From the NCBI GenBank assembly GCA_947088765.1, contig CAMUHU010000005.1:1-45982 (forward strand): a DNA stretch of 45,982 nt, given 5' to 3'. How positions within the stretch are numbered: the stretch's first letter is position 1; every line of letters begins with the position of its first letter. This DNA comes from an uncultured Clostridium sp. GTDB taxonomy: Bacteria > Bacillota > Clostridia > TANB77 > CAG-508. Below are positions 35,529 to 44,086 of the stretch, piece by piece. Below the pieces are notes generated by a model, which worked only from the letters and a program-made list of their open reading frames with translations, was not told the origin of the DNA and ran no database searches. Made by a program: the position numbers and the translations under genes.

Positions 35529-35939
35529 TTAATAATATTCATAATCTATTTTGTAGTCATCTATTTTATATCCAAAAATAGTTTTTTTTAATTTAAATTT
35601 ATATACTGACATATATTTTAATTCTTTATCATTAATATTTATATATGCAATATCATAACCATCTTCTAGACAATAGTCTCCATATTTATATGTAAAACTT
35701 TCTGCATTTTTCAAGTTTTTCTTTTTTACTGATGCCAAATCCCATGTAAAATTATTGGTAACATACTTTTTTGCCTTAGAATATTCGGACTGAGAAACCA
35801 AATCTAAAAATTTTTCCATTGTTTCATATCTAGATAAGCCATTATAATTTACTACAAAAATTATAACTAACAATATTAGTATAACTCCTACCCATACTCT
35901 CCAGTCCTTTAAGATATTACTATTCTCTTTTTCCTCCAT
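35529..35939 (-). CDS. Inserted membrane protein (moron)
   Basis: 136 residues: one N-terminal membrane helix (VWVGVILILLVIIFVV) and a small extracellular-type domain of the DUF4878/NTF2-like shape (YETMEKFLDLVSQSEYSKAKKYV, then a beta-rich C-terminus). Nothing like it belongs between tape measure and tail chaperone genes; terminator and divergent promoter around it mark a cargo insertion. A surface protein that acts in the lysogen, for example in exclusion of other phages, would fit, but is inference. Confidence 0.6.
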   Translation of the reverse strand: MEEKENSNILKDWRVWVGVILILLVIIFVVNYNGLSRYETMEKFLDLVSQSEYSKAKKYVTNNFTWDLASVKKKNLKNAESFTYKYGDYCLEDGYDIAYININDKELKYMSVYKFKLKKTIFGYKIDDYKIDYEYY

Positions 35940-36021
35940 ATTTCCCCCCTCCTAGTCTTATTACTATCTAAAATAAGTACATCTAAAACCCTTCCAATAT
36001 TTTACAATAAAATATAAAATA

Positions 36022-36050
36022 TTGCAAGTTTTACTTATGGGTTGTATAAT
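36022..36050 (+). promoter_or_regulatory. Strong sigma-A promoter of the plus-strand moron
   Basis: -35 TTGCAA (36022-36027), 17 bases, perfect -10 TATAAT (36045-36050), inside the minus-strand late region. Confidence 0.75.
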
Positions 36051-36075
36051 ATGGTCGAAAGTGAGGTGTATTATA

Positions 36076-36666
36076 TTGAATTATCAAGAAATTATGGAAA
36101 ATCCACTTAATGCTTTTAAAGATAGTATGATAGACTTTGAAATTTATCGTAATTCCCAATTAATTTCTACAACTAAAGGCTTAAAAAATTCACATCAAGG
36201 CAAAGTATATGTAGAATTTTTCCCAGATGTAGATGTTCAAATTGGGGACATTTTAACTAATTCAAATATAAAATATTATATTATCGATGTTGATACGCAA
36301 ACTTGGCAAGGACAAATTAGTGCAGTTAAAGCATTTTATCAAACAAAACCACCAACTAATCAACAAGTAACTCCCACAATTTATAATATTGGCTCTGCAA
36401 CAAATTCTATCATTGGTAATCAACAGCAAGCTATTTTAAATAATTCTTCTTTTAGCATTGATGATTTAATCCAACTAATTGAATTATATGGAGACAATGA
36501 TAAACAACAACTTTACGAATTGTCTTCCGAATTACAAAAACTTCTTGAAAGAGATGATTTTCATAAGAGTAAGTTGTCAAAATTTTGTGATTTAATTGCT
36601 AAACATTCTTGGTTGCCTACTGCTATTGCTCAAATTATTAGCACTTTTATACAGATGCCACATTAA
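36076..36666 (+). CDS. Plus-strand moron of unknown function
   Basis: The only plus-strand gene in the late operon. TTG 36076 fits the ribosome site GAGGTG (36063-36068) with a spacing of seven; ATG 36094 is the alternative. The ~196 residues begin MNYQEIMENPLNAF, with a beta-rich N-terminal domain (VYVEFFPDVDVQIGDIL...YYIIDVD), a Gln/Asn-rich middle and a helical C-terminus (IDDLIQLIELYG; LSSELQKLL). I do not recognise it. Own promoter and terminator mean it can be expressed in the lysogen, opposite to the structural genes, typical of phage accessory (defence or conversion) genes. Confidence 0.65.
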   Translation: MNYQEIMENPLNAFKDSMIDFEIYRNSQLISTTKGLKNSHQGKVYVEFFPDVDVQIGDILTNSNIKYYIIDVDTQTWQGQISAVKAFYQTKPPTNQQVTPTIYNIGSATNSIIGNQQQAILNNSSFSIDDLIQLIELYGDNDKQQLYELSSELQKLLERDDFHKSKLSKFCDLIAKHSWLPTAIAQIISTFIQMPH

Positions 36667-36778
36667 CTATTGGTGCTTCGGCACCTTCTTTTTTTATTTC
36701 ATATGTTCCTTCTATGTTAACTTCTAATTCATTTGTTTTGATATTTGTTATATTACCATTAATTAATATCTGTACCAT
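36647..36778 (-). CDS. Small tail-region protein, 43 residues
   Basis: ATG 36778 has AAAGAGGAG 8 bases ahead, directly after the stop of the chaperone GT frame. The peptide MVQILINGNITNIKTNELEV and its Glu-rich rest look like a real short phage gene, of the kind often found after the chaperone pair. Its last codons overlap the end of the convergent plus-strand moron by 20 bases, and that gene's terminator hairpin lies inside this coding sequence. Confidence 0.65.
   Translation of the reverse strand: MVQILINGNITNIKTNELEVNIEGTYEIKKEGAEAPIVNVASV
36672..36699 (+). terminator. Terminator of the plus-strand moron
   Basis: GGTGC-TTCG-GCACC with the stable TTCG loop, then TTCTTTTTTTATTT. On the minus strand it is within a coding region. 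Confidence 0.85.
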
Positions 36779-36791
36779 TATATTCTCCTCT

Positions 36792-37360
36792 TTAAAAATC
36801 TTCTGCACTGACAGCTTCTTCTTGACTGTCAGTTGCCTTATTTAATTCTGCATATTTTTCCATTATTATAGGAATTTCATTAGGGTAATAATCTTCTAAA
36901 AACTCTCTTTTACTTATTCCTATTTTTATACATATTGCTATTGTTTTTTGAAGCCAATTACCGTCATAATCTTGTCCGTCATTGACTTCATTTCTTCGAA
37001 AAAACTTTCTAATTCGTTTATCTTCCAGAACTCTTGAACAATATCTATTAATTCTTTAGGTGTAAGTTCATTTCTTATAATATCTTCATCTATACCCATT
37101 AACTCTGATAAAAAGTTAAATGTAAAATTGGGTAATATAATTAATAATTTTGTTACTAATGTCATTATATTTTCTACAGTAAACATCTCAGATAACTTAA
37201 AGTCTTGCCCATTGTCAGATAATTCTTTTACAAAATCCTTAGGCAAGTTTTTTAAAGTCTGTAAGGCATTGAAGTATTGACCGCAAGGCATTTTTCTTAC
37301 TTCTACGTTATGTATTTTTTTTACTTTTGGTAAACTTAAATTTTCATTACTTTTTTCCAT
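36792..37360 (-). CDS. Tail assembly chaperone, frameshifted form (gpGT-like)
   Basis: A -1 shift on T TTT TTC (37004-36998) joins the short form after ...LESFF to a second frame that starts RRNEVNDGQDYDGNW and runs to a stop at 36792 (C-terminus SAEDF). The second frame has no good start of its own. This is the conserved G/GT arrangement of long-tailed phages, in which the longer minor product binds tape measure and tail protein. Confidence 0.8.
36938..37360 (-). CDS. Tail assembly chaperone, short form (gpG-like)
   Basis: 140 residues, helical (SLPKVKKIHNVEV; LKNLPKDFVKELSDNG; LIDIVQEFWKINELE). Position between the major tail protein and tape measure identifies it as the gpG-like chaperone that coats the tape measure during tail assembly. 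It contains the slippery site near its end that makes the longer form. Confidence 0.75.
   Translation of the reverse strand: MEKSNENLSLPKVKKIHNVEVRKMPCGQYFNALQTLKNLPKDFVKELSDNGQDFKLSEMFTVENIMTLVTKLLIILPNFTFNFLSELMGIDEDIIRNELTPKELIDIVQEFWKINELESFFEEMKSMTDKIMTVIGFKKQ
36998..37004 (-). other. Canonical -1 slippery heptamer
   Basis: T TTT TTC in register with the short chaperone frame. It is of the X XXY YYZ type and clearly different in mechanism from the CGG +1 sites in this prophage. Confidence 0.85.
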
Positions 37361-37383
37361 TAATTTTCCTCCTATATAATTTT

Positions 37384-37404
37384 AAGGAGAGTTTTACTCT
37401 CCTT
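37384..37404 (-). terminator. Hairpin after the major tail protein start of chaperone
   Basis: AAGGAGAGT / ACTCTCCTT, nine pairs, between the stop of the major tail gene and the chaperone gene. Without a minus-strand T run it is more likely an mRNA stabiliser or attenuator than a full terminator. Confidence 0.5.
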
Positions 37405-37409
37405 ATTTT

Positions 37410-38141
37410 TTATTCGGCTAATTTTGCTTGAATTGCTGTAATTATTTCATCTTTTGTATTACTGTTAGAAACAGTGGTTATTCCTAACTCTGTTGCTTTT
37501 GCTAGCAATTGCTCTTTAGTCATTGATGATAGATCTTCTTGCTCTGTTGCTACTGGAACAGATGGTATTGTATCTAGCCACGCTAAATCGTCAGTTGTTT
37601 CTGCATCCTTTATAGTTCTTACGTTTTGAATTGTTTTTCCATTAATAGTTTCTATAAGTCTTCTTTTGTAGAATGTTCCACTTATTGTTATTGTAGAAAC
37701 TTGAGTTCCATTATCTGATGTTTGTAAATCTTGTTTTGCTTTTTTAAATTTTGCTCTGTAATATCTAAACATTCTATATAATCCATCTTTTCTCTTGGCT
37801 TTAAATGTCATTGCATAATCCTTGCCTGTTCCATCTCCTCCCCAATGATATTCTTTTGTTGTTTCGTCATATTCTCCATTTTCAAAAATTGCCATTCGGT
37901 TTAAATCTGCCTCTGGTACTTCTAATTCAAAATCTTCTCCATCAAACACTTCTTCATCATCATATATTTCATCATCTGCATATATTGGTTCATTTGATGT
38001 TTGCACATCCCTAGTTAATTTTTGTGCATATGGTATTTCTGTTGATGCTTCTTTTACTCTGTATGCTGTTTCTGTGTCTTCTAACACTTCATGAATCTTT
38101 ATTCCACTTAATCCTTTTAGAGCTTTTTTTATTCTTGGCAT
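37410..38141 (-). CDS. Major tail protein (phi13 family)
   Basis: 243 residues forming the tail tube. Typical segments are GLSGIKIHEVLEDTETAY near the N-terminus and the FRYYRAKFKKAKQDLQT region; the C-terminus carries an extra SAP/HeH-like helix-extended loop (SSMTKEQLLAKATELGI). The start is ATG 38141 (MPRIKKALKG) with AAAAAGGAGGG ahead; the longer frame to 38180 overlaps the upstream gene. Confidence 0.8.
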   Translation of the reverse strand: MPRIKKALKGLSGIKIHEVLEDTETAYRVKEASTEIPYAQKLTRDVQTSNEPIYADDEIYDDEEVFDGEDFELEVPEADLNRMAIFENGEYDETTKEYHWGGDGTGKDYAMTFKAKRKDGLYRMFRYYRAKFKKAKQDLQTSDNGTQVSTITISGTFYKRRLIETINGKTIQNVRTIKDAETTDDLAWLDTIPSVPVATEQEDLSSMTKEQLLAKATELGITTVSNSNTKDEIITAIQAKLAE

Positions 38142-38157
38142 AATAACGCCCTCCTTT

Positions 38158-38514
38158 TTATAAAATTTCTTCTTTTTCAAAACGCATCGTTTTGTGTTTT
38201 TGTTTACTATTTAAGTCAACTACATCTAAAAAAAGTGTTCTCTCATAGCCTAAATCTTTCATTTTTTCAACTACTTGAATTGCTAGTTTAGATACTTCAC
38301 TAGATGATTTTCCCCATGCATCAGCTTTTATTGCTAATACACTTGAATATTCTTCATCGTCAGCATCTTCTGCTGGCTCGTTTTGTAATTCCATATAAGT
38401 TACACATGGTAATTTTGACCAATCTTGATTACCTTCTTCGCACACTTGTTTTACTTTCTTTTCTGTTTCTAACTCCAATAATTTTTTATATACTATAGGT
38501 TTTTGATTAATCAT
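38158..38514 (-). CDS. Tail completion protein
   Basis: 118 residues. The layout (MINQKPIVYKKLLELE..., SVLAIKADAWGKSSSEVSKLA, MRFEKEEIL) fits the tail terminator/completion proteins located between gp10-like and major tail genes. It overlaps the gp10-like gene by four bases (ATGA-type coupling). Confidence 0.65.
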   Translation of the reverse strand: MINQKPIVYKKLLELETEKKVKQVCEEGNQDWSKLPCVTYMELQNEPAEDADDEEYSSVLAIKADAWGKSSSEVSKLAIQVVEKMKDLGYERTLFLDVVDLNSKQKHKTMRFEKEEIL

Positions 38515-38958
38515 TTCTTAACACTTCCTAACTTATTAATGTCTTGTTTTATTGATTTAATTACTTCTTGTTCTACTTCCTTTGTACTTTTTGCATGTAA
38601 ATATGCAGGTGTCATAAATGGTTTTGCTGGCATACCTTTCCAATTAGCTTTATATGCTATTCCTTCTGGTCTATCTATATTGCTTTCTTTTCCTCTTTGC
38701 CCTGTTCCAAATTCAACATATGGAGCATATTCAAGATTAGTAAATACTTGTGCTTCTGCTCCTTCTTTTGTTGTTTCTGATTTTGTTTTAATTGAGTTCT
38801 TTAAATGCCCAGTCTCTCCTGTGGGTGTTAGGTACTTTGCATTTTTTTGTATTTTTTTTGCTCCTCTTTCTAATCCTTTTTTACTACTTTCTTTAATATT
38901 TCCACCTAAGCCGTGATAAATTAGCAAGTAGTTCGTCTAAACCTTCTATGTTAGACAT
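38511..38958 (-). CDS. HK97 gp10-like protein (+1 CGG)
   Basis: ATG 38958 opens MSNIEGLDELLANLS, the usual start of the gp10 family, and meets CGG as codon 16; without a shift it ends six codons later. With +1 it goes on GLGGNIKESSKKGLERGAKK and gives 148 residues with the family's PTGETGHLKNSI and YAPYVEFGTGQ. It is the head-tail joining or neck protein. An internal start at 38927 would lose the conserved N-terminus and has no ribosome site; the true start overlaps the previous gene by eight bases. Confidence 0.88.
38911..38913 (-). other. CGG +1 frameshift site (gp10-like gene)
   Basis: Minus-strand codons TTA TCA CGG CTT AGG. Skipping C38913 gives TCA-GGC-TTA-GGT-GGA, i.e. S-G-L-G-G, as in family members, and 133 open codons. 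Confidence 0.93.
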
Positions 38959-39301
38959 TGTTATCACTTCCATTCACAAGTAATGTTGTATGACTATCTC
39001 CTGTTATTTTGCTTTTAATATCATAATCATTGCCATTGTAAACAAGTATATTTCCTATTTTACCTATCGTTTTATCACAAGTAACTATTGCATTAGCTTC
39101 TATTTCTTTTCCATATTCTTGTTTTATATATTCTCTAGTCTTAAATTGAAAGTTTCCCTTAAATCCATCTATTTTTTCTATTTTTTCGTCTTCAATAATA
39201 GAGCCTTCGTCATCTTTTATTGTCCCTGTAGCCCATATTTCAATATCTTTATCATAGAAATTCTCTGCTATTACTTTCTTAAATTCATCTGATATATTCA
39301 T
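38951..39301 (-). CDS. Head closure protein
   Basis: 116 residues, beta-rich with KDIEIWATGTIKD and a C-terminal YNGNDYDIKSKITGDSHT. Position between connector and gp10-like genes and the beta-barrel look fit head closure (stopper) proteins such as SPP1 gp16. ATG 39301 has GAGGTGG ahead; the GTG at 39310 overlaps the upstream stop. Confidence 0.65.
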   Translation of the reverse strand: MNISDEFKKVIAENFYDKDIEIWATGTIKDDEGSIIEDEKIEKIDGFKGNFQFKTREYIKQEYGKEIEANAIVTCDKTIGKIGNILVYNGNDYDIKSKITGDSHTTLLVNGSDNNV

Positions 39302-39303
39302 AA

Positions 39304-39657
39304 TTACCACCTCATCTTTCGATAAGCTATCAATGTAGCCATATTTCTATCAAGAAATTCATCTACATTTTGAGACATTGAGCTTACTCCACCTACATTT
39401 TTAAAATTAACAGATTGTCCATTGTCAGACGCACTAGAGACCTCTTTTACTCCTTTTCCAACACCATCTTTATTAAGGTTGTATTGTTCAATTAAAAACT
39501 CCTGTATAAGCGAATTTAAACGTTCTGGTATAGTTTCTATATTACACTTGTCTAATATTTTATCTGTTATATTTGTTTCGCAAAAATTCAAGTAACCATC
39601 TAATTTTGTATCAGTTATATTTAATATTTCTTTTATCGTTTTTACATTATCTGACAT
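39304..39657 (-). CDS. Head-tail connector (gp6-like)
   Basis: 117 residues, helical, MSDNVKTIKEILNITD, IQEFLIEQYNLNKDG and a C-terminal FLDRNMATLIAYRKMRW, matching the head-tail adaptor family (HK97 gp6 / SPP1 gp15). ATG 39657 has TTGAGGT ahead; the frame extends to 39681 without a site. Confidence 0.75.
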   Translation of the reverse strand: MSDNVKTIKEILNITDTKLDGYLNFCETNITDKILDKCNIETIPERLNSLIQEFLIEQYNLNKDGVGKGVKEVSSASDNGQSVNFKNVGGVSSMSQNVDEFLDRNMATLIAYRKMRW

Positions 39658-39681
39658 AGTTAATACCTCAAAAGAAGCCAA

Positions 39682-39945
39682 CTATTTGTCAGCTTCTTCT
39701 TTCTTTTCTTCTACTTCTTTAATTAAATTAACAAGAACTTCTTTTGTTGCATTTTCTGGTATTTCTATACCTTTTTCTGTCGCAACTTTTAAAAGCTCTT
39801 CTTTTTTCATTTTAGAAATATCTTTTACTTCTTCTTTTTTTTCTTCTACTTCGTTGCAAGGAACGTATCCTTGTGCTTTATAAATAACATTATAAGCTTT
39901 TTCAGTAGCATTGATAATATGTTTATCTTTAATATATTTGTTCAT
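39682..39945 (-). CDS. HeH/SAP-like small protein
   Basis: 87 residues with a charged Glu/Lys linker and an HeH/LEM-like helix-extended-loop motif (KMKKEELLKVATEKGIEIP) like the C-terminal extension of the major tail protein. The same motif in two structural genes suggests a DNA- or partner-binding add-on shared by modular exchange. Confidence 0.6.
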   Translation of the reverse strand: MNKYIKDKHIINATEKAYNVIYKAQGYVPCNEVEEKKEEVKDISKMKKEELLKVATEKGIEIPENATKEVLVNLIKEVEEKKEEADK

Positions 39946-39948
39946 ATA

Positions 39949-40833
39949 TTATTCACCAGCCTTTGGAACTACAGCACAGAAAGCTTCATCTTTAATTGGT
40001 AAATATGCTAATCTCATTGTAGCTTTGATACCAATTAAGTCTTGTTCTGCTAATGAAATTGGTTTTCCATCTTCATCAAGTGTTCCTTCAAGTGTCGCTT
40101 CTTTTAGGATTTCATATTCTAAACCGTCTCTTATACCTACTAATGATTTATCCCAGTCAGCTCCTATCAATTCTGCTTTTGTTTTGTCCCAAGCACCATT
40201 TCTTGAAAATTCAATTGGTTGTGAATAAAATTCTTTTCCATCTACTCCAGTTACAAATAGTTGATTTCCATTAGTATCTCTTAGTTTTCTTAAAGAATTT
40301 TTAATTCCTATTCTACCAATAAATCCATTTACATCATATCCGTCTTCTTCTACTAATGCCATTGCATCTGATACATCTAAATCTAATGTTTTATTTGTTC
40401 CAATTTCTACTTTATTCCCACTATCACTTATACATTTCATTACATTTTTTGCAAACGGTGTGTTTGTTCCAAATAAACATGCTCCATCTATTGCTTTGTA
40501 AAATGATTCTGCTATACTTTCTTTTAATTCATTAAATACATCTATTGTTGTATCTTTTAATTTTTCCTTTGTTACTGGAATAATAACAGCTAACTTTTTA
40601 GCTTTTAATTCTGGATAAATCCAACCTGCTTTAGTTGTTTTTATTCTTTCTCCTTCTCCTACCCAGTATGCTCCTGCTCCTTCTGTCATTACTGGTATTT
40701 TTTTAGTATCACTTTCCATTTGTGATACTTTTGAAAGTCTTAATATGCTAGAACCTCTAGCTACATCTTTCATAATTTCTGTTGCTTGTTCTACAGGTAC
40801 AAATCCTGTTAATTCATCTTTTAAATATCCCAT
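39949..40833 (-). CDS. Major capsid protein, HK97 fold
   Basis: 294 residues beginning DELTGFVPVEQATEIMK and containing GAYWVGEGE, KKLAVIIPVTKEKL and DGACLFGTNTP, the usual marks of HK97-fold capsids with E-loop and P-domain. The long delta domain of HK97 is missing, in line with the separate scaffold gene upstream. AAAAGGAGG precedes the start. Confidence 0.9.
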   Translation of the reverse strand: MGYLKDELTGFVPVEQATEIMKDVARGSSILRLSKVSQMESDTKKIPVMTEGAGAYWVGEGERIKTTKAGWIYPELKAKKLAVIIPVTKEKLKDTTIDVFNELKESIAESFYKAIDGACLFGTNTPFAKNVMKCISDSGNKVEIGTNKTLDLDVSDAMALVEEDGYDVNGFIGRIGIKNSLRKLRDTNGNQLFVTGVDGKEFYSQPIEFSRNGAWDKTKAELIGADWDKSLVGIRDGLEYEILKEATLEGTLDEDGKPISLAEQDLIGIKATMRLAYLPIKDEAFCAVVPKAGE

Positions 40834-40862
40834 GTTTCATTCCTCCTTTTAATTTTTGGGTA

Positions 40863-40888
40863 AAATAAAAAGACGTTTTAAACGTCCT
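40863..40888 (-). terminator. Attenuator-like hairpin before the capsid gene
   Basis: GGACGTT / AACGTC followed on the minus strand by TTTTTATTTT, between scaffold stop and capsid start. Confidence 0.55.
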
Positions 40889-41510
40889 AAATTTTTCTTG
40901 CTTGATTTTCTTTGATTATTCCGACAAAATCTGTTGCTCCAGTATTTTTATTTTGATTTCCACTATCCGGAGTATAGTGATATGGTTGCTGACCGTTTTG
41001 TTCAGTCTCTCCAAATAAATCTTTGTAAGTTTCCTTATTAGATTTCATTTGTTCTTCAATTCCAGATACTACTTTCTCGCCTTTTTCATCTAACAATATT
41101 TTAGATAAATCAAACTTACTTAGTAACAATTCTGGGTGTTTTGCTTTTTCATTGTATAATGCATCTTTTATAGCACTTTCCTTTATCAACTTTTCAGTTG
41201 TTTCTTTGTGCGTTCTTTCAAGATTGGCTTTTTCACTTTCGTAATTAGCTATCTTTGTTTGTAATTCTGCATTATCTCCATTGTTTTTCTTTAAATCTGC
41301 TATTGTTGTGCTTGCAGTATTTAAAGAGATTTTAGTATTGTCTAAATCTTGTTTTAATTGGTCATACTTAGATTTCTCTATAAGACCTCCCCCATTGATA
41401 TTAGCAATACTTATTTTCTTGTCCTTATCGGCTTTCTCGTTATAAGAACTTACTTTTGTTTTGACTTGATTATACAAGTCTGTTCCTAAAATTTCTTCTA
41501 AAAACTCCAT
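40887..41510 (-). CDS. Scaffold protein (GP20-like)
   Basis: 207 residues, mostly a coiled coil (LKQDLDNTKISLNTASTTI; YESEKANLERTHKETTEKL) with a Gln/Asn-rich C-terminal end. It fits the phage minor structural protein GP20 scaffold family that guides capsid assembly, and lies directly upstream of the capsid gene. Confidence 0.85.
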   Translation of the reverse strand: MEFLEEILGTDLYNQVKTKVSSYNEKADKDKKISIANINGGGLIEKSKYDQLKQDLDNTKISLNTASTTIADLKKNNGDNAELQTKIANYESEKANLERTHKETTEKLIKESAIKDALYNEKAKHPELLLSKFDLSKILLDEKGEKVVSGIEEQMKSNKETYKDLFGETEQNGQQPYHYTPDSGNQNKNTGATDFVGIIKENQARKI

Positions 41511-41647
41511 TTTGGTATTTCTCCTTTTCTGTTGCTATTTCTGCAACTATAAATTTACCTTTTCAGGCATAAAAATAAGACATATTTCTATATCTTATAG
41601 ATAGTTTAGTGTCTTGTCTAGGACTGTATACTTAAAACATTAGTAAC

Positions 41648-42686
41648 TTATTCTACAAACTTTTTATACCACTCTTTATAAGACATATCTTGTGATACTA
41701 ATATACTATTACCATTTTCATCCCTAGCTCTTCTTTGCAGTTCTTCTATTATACCATCATCAAATTCTGCTACTGTTGTACATCTATCAAAACTGTGTAT
41801 TGGTGGATAGTTTTTGCCGTGGTTTTCTATTTTTAACATAAAAGACCTGATTGTCCAATCTAGCACAATGTTTACAAGTTTTTTTGTCTAATGTTGCTAT
41901 ATATCTATACTTTTCAATATCTAATTCCTCATAGGCTAGCATTTCACTTTCATTAGCAAAATAATTGGTTTCGGTTCTTACTAATCTTGTAGCATTAAAT
42001 AATCCAACATCCATAAATTCTGCCAATTCTTTACTTATCTTTGCTATTGATTTCCCACTCATATTATCAGCTGACATATTAATTCTTAAATAATTGGCTA
42101 GTTTTTCTTGGTTTCTCCATATTCTTTGAGAAAAGTTTTTATTATCAAACCATTTTTCATTTAACATGAGCTTTATAGTTCTATTATCAATTTGTGCAAA
42201 ACTAAATCCTAATCCAGTTCCTTTTTGAATATCATATATATTGTGATAATATCCTTCTTTTATTGTATCTACATATCGTATTTTGGTTATATCTTGCTCT
42301 ATATTCGCTAATTTCTTTAGTTCTATATCTATGTTGTCTTGCAATGCTTGATAACGACTGATCCTATAACTGTAAGCCGGGGCGTTATATTTTGCTAACA
42401 ATTTTCTTTTTACGTCTACATCTTCAACACTGTTTATTTCTTTTAATAAATTATTGTAAAATTCTTTTGTTTCTTTAGTATTCAATAATTCTATTGCTTC
42501 TTTTTTTGTTAATTTTCCATCTTCAGTATATTTATTGAATATTCTTGTTATTTCTTTATTTATATTTTTTGTTGCTTGTTCATAAGCTTGTATTAATGAA
42601 CTTATTGTGTTTTCTGTTCCTTTTTCAAGTCTTTTCATTAATTCAGTAGAACGCTTTTCCCAGTAGTTTATTGGTTTTCTGGCCAT
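41648..42686 (-). CDS. Minor head protein, Mu gpF / SPP1 gp7-like (+1 CGG)
   Basis: The first 289 codons contain the helical N-terminus and CKHCARLDNQVFYVKNRKP, then meet CGG at 41819-41817. Plain reading ends eight codons later; a +1 shift continues GKNYPPIHSFDRCTTVAEF to 345 residues in all. The Cys-x2-Cys...Cys pattern of the SPP1 gp7 / Mu gpF family is completed only by the shift, since the last Cys is in the second frame. It binds the portal and helps DNA ejection. The ORF start in the second frame at 41866 overlaps and has no ribosome site. Confidence 0.9.
41817..41819 (-). other. CGG +1 frameshift site (minor head protein)
   Basis: Minus-strand codons AAA CCA CGG CAA AAA. Skipping C41819 gives CCA-GGC-AAA-AAC-TAT, i.e. 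P-G-K-N-Y, then P-P-I-H-S-F as in the family, with 56 open codons. Confidence 0.95.
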
Positions 42687-42697
42687 TTAAAACACCC

Positions 42698-44077
42698 CTA
42701 TTCTTTGTTGTCGTTATCTTTATTGTGGGTATCATCAAATCCACCTGCATTTGCAAATATTTCTTGTCGTCTTTTTTGTGCTTCTTCTCTTTGCTTTTTT
42801 AACTTTTTTATTTCTTCTTCTGGTTTTTCTACCCAAGGATGATTTTTAATAATACTGTCATCTGATATTATATCTACACTTTGACTCGCTATTTGTGCGT
42901 TTTCTAAATCATTACTTATCATATTTCTAGTCCATGTTTGTGTTATTGGCTTATTTTCCCAATCTTTTATATTTAAAAATTTCATTATTGCTCTTACTAA
43001 TTGATTAAATCCTTTTTCAAACTCTATTTGTGTTAAACCTGCTTTTAGTTCTAGCTTTCTGTAAAAGAATTTTAGAGCTACACCGCTTGCATTTCCAAAG
43101 TCTTCATTGTCCTGTTGTAAGGCTTGTCCACTTTCATATATTTGTTTTTTTAATATATCTAATATACTATTTCTAGCTTCAACTGGTATTTCTATTTGTA
43201 ATGTTCTTAAATCCCCTTTTATCCCCTTTTCATCTATACCAACTTTCGCAGCTTTAAATCTTTTTAAGTTTCCTGTAAATTCTTTTAAACTCTCTCCTCC
43301 AAAATTTTCAAGTATATATATAATTTGCTGTATGTCTTCTATATCATTTATGTACCCACTCATTACTTTGTCATATATATCTATTAAATCCTTATATTTT
43401 TTTAAATCACTTATCATATTTCTATTGTTTTTAAATTCAATAAATGGGACTTCACCTAAATCGTGGTTAAATGTATTATATTCTTCTGGTATATATGTAA
43501 GCCCCGTTCCTGATAAATTACCTTTGAATTTATATTTTTCACAATGCTTTTTATCCCAAAGTTCAAATATTACATATGACTTAATATCGTATCTTTCATC
43601 TTCCTCAAATATTTCATAATATCTATAAAACCCTACCAGTTTTTTCTTTAATTTTCCATCAAATACAGGTATGCATTGTTCTGTTTCTACTGTTGCATAT
43701 TGAAATTTACTATTTTCTATCCAATAATGCAACCAACCCACCTTACTATTAGTTGCATTTGTACATAAATATGCACTTTCACTTTTGTAATCGTCTCCTA
43801 GTGTTTCTGCTATCTTTTTATTTGTATTTGTATTTTTATCTCCAACGTCAAATAGCACTGGATAAGTAAACATATACGCTACTTTTTCATCTGTTATTAA
43901 TTGATGAAAATTGTGTGATATTCTATTATCTGCATTTCTTATTGGGTCTGTGTCATTCGGCAGTATCCCTTTATCTTTAATTATATTATCATTTTCGTAG
44001 TATCTCTTTTCTATTGCTATTTGCCTTCTTCTATCATAGTCTTGTGCTATTATTCTTTTTATTTTGTTTATATCCAT
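42698..44077 (-). CDS. Portal protein, SPP1 gp6 family
   Basis: 459 residues of the dodecameric DNA-entry ring. Marks are RRQIAIEKRYYENDN near the N-terminus, DNRISHNFHQLI, VPFIEFKNN and the stem/wing region GYINDIEDIQQIIYIL; a charged C-terminus ends in DNDNKE. GAGGTG precedes ATG 44077. With terL read through its second CGG, the terL stop lies nine bases before this start, a typical late-operon join. Confidence 0.92.
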   Translation of the reverse strand: MDINKIKRIIAQDYDRRRQIAIEKRYYENDNIIKDKGILPNDTDPIRNADNRISHNFHQLITDEKVAYMFTYPVLFDVGDKNTNTNKKIAETLGDDYKSESAYLCTNATNSKVGWLHYWIENSKFQYATVETEQCIPVFDGKLKKKLVGFYRYYEIFEEDERYDIKSYVIFELWDKKHCEKYKFKGNLSGTGLTYIPEEYNTFNHDLGEVPFIEFKNNRNMISDLKKYKDLIDIYDKVMSGYINDIEDIQQIIYILENFGGESLKEFTGNLKRFKAAKVGIDEKGIKGDLRTLQIEIPVEARNSILDILKKQIYESGQALQQDNEDFGNASGVALKFFYRKLELKAGLTQIEFEKGFNQLVRAIMKFLNIKDWENKPITQTWTRNMISNDLENAQIASQSVDIISDDSIIKNHPWVEKPEEEIKKLKKQREEAQKRRQEIFANAGGFDDTHNKDNDNKE

Positions 44078-44086
44078 ATTTGCACC

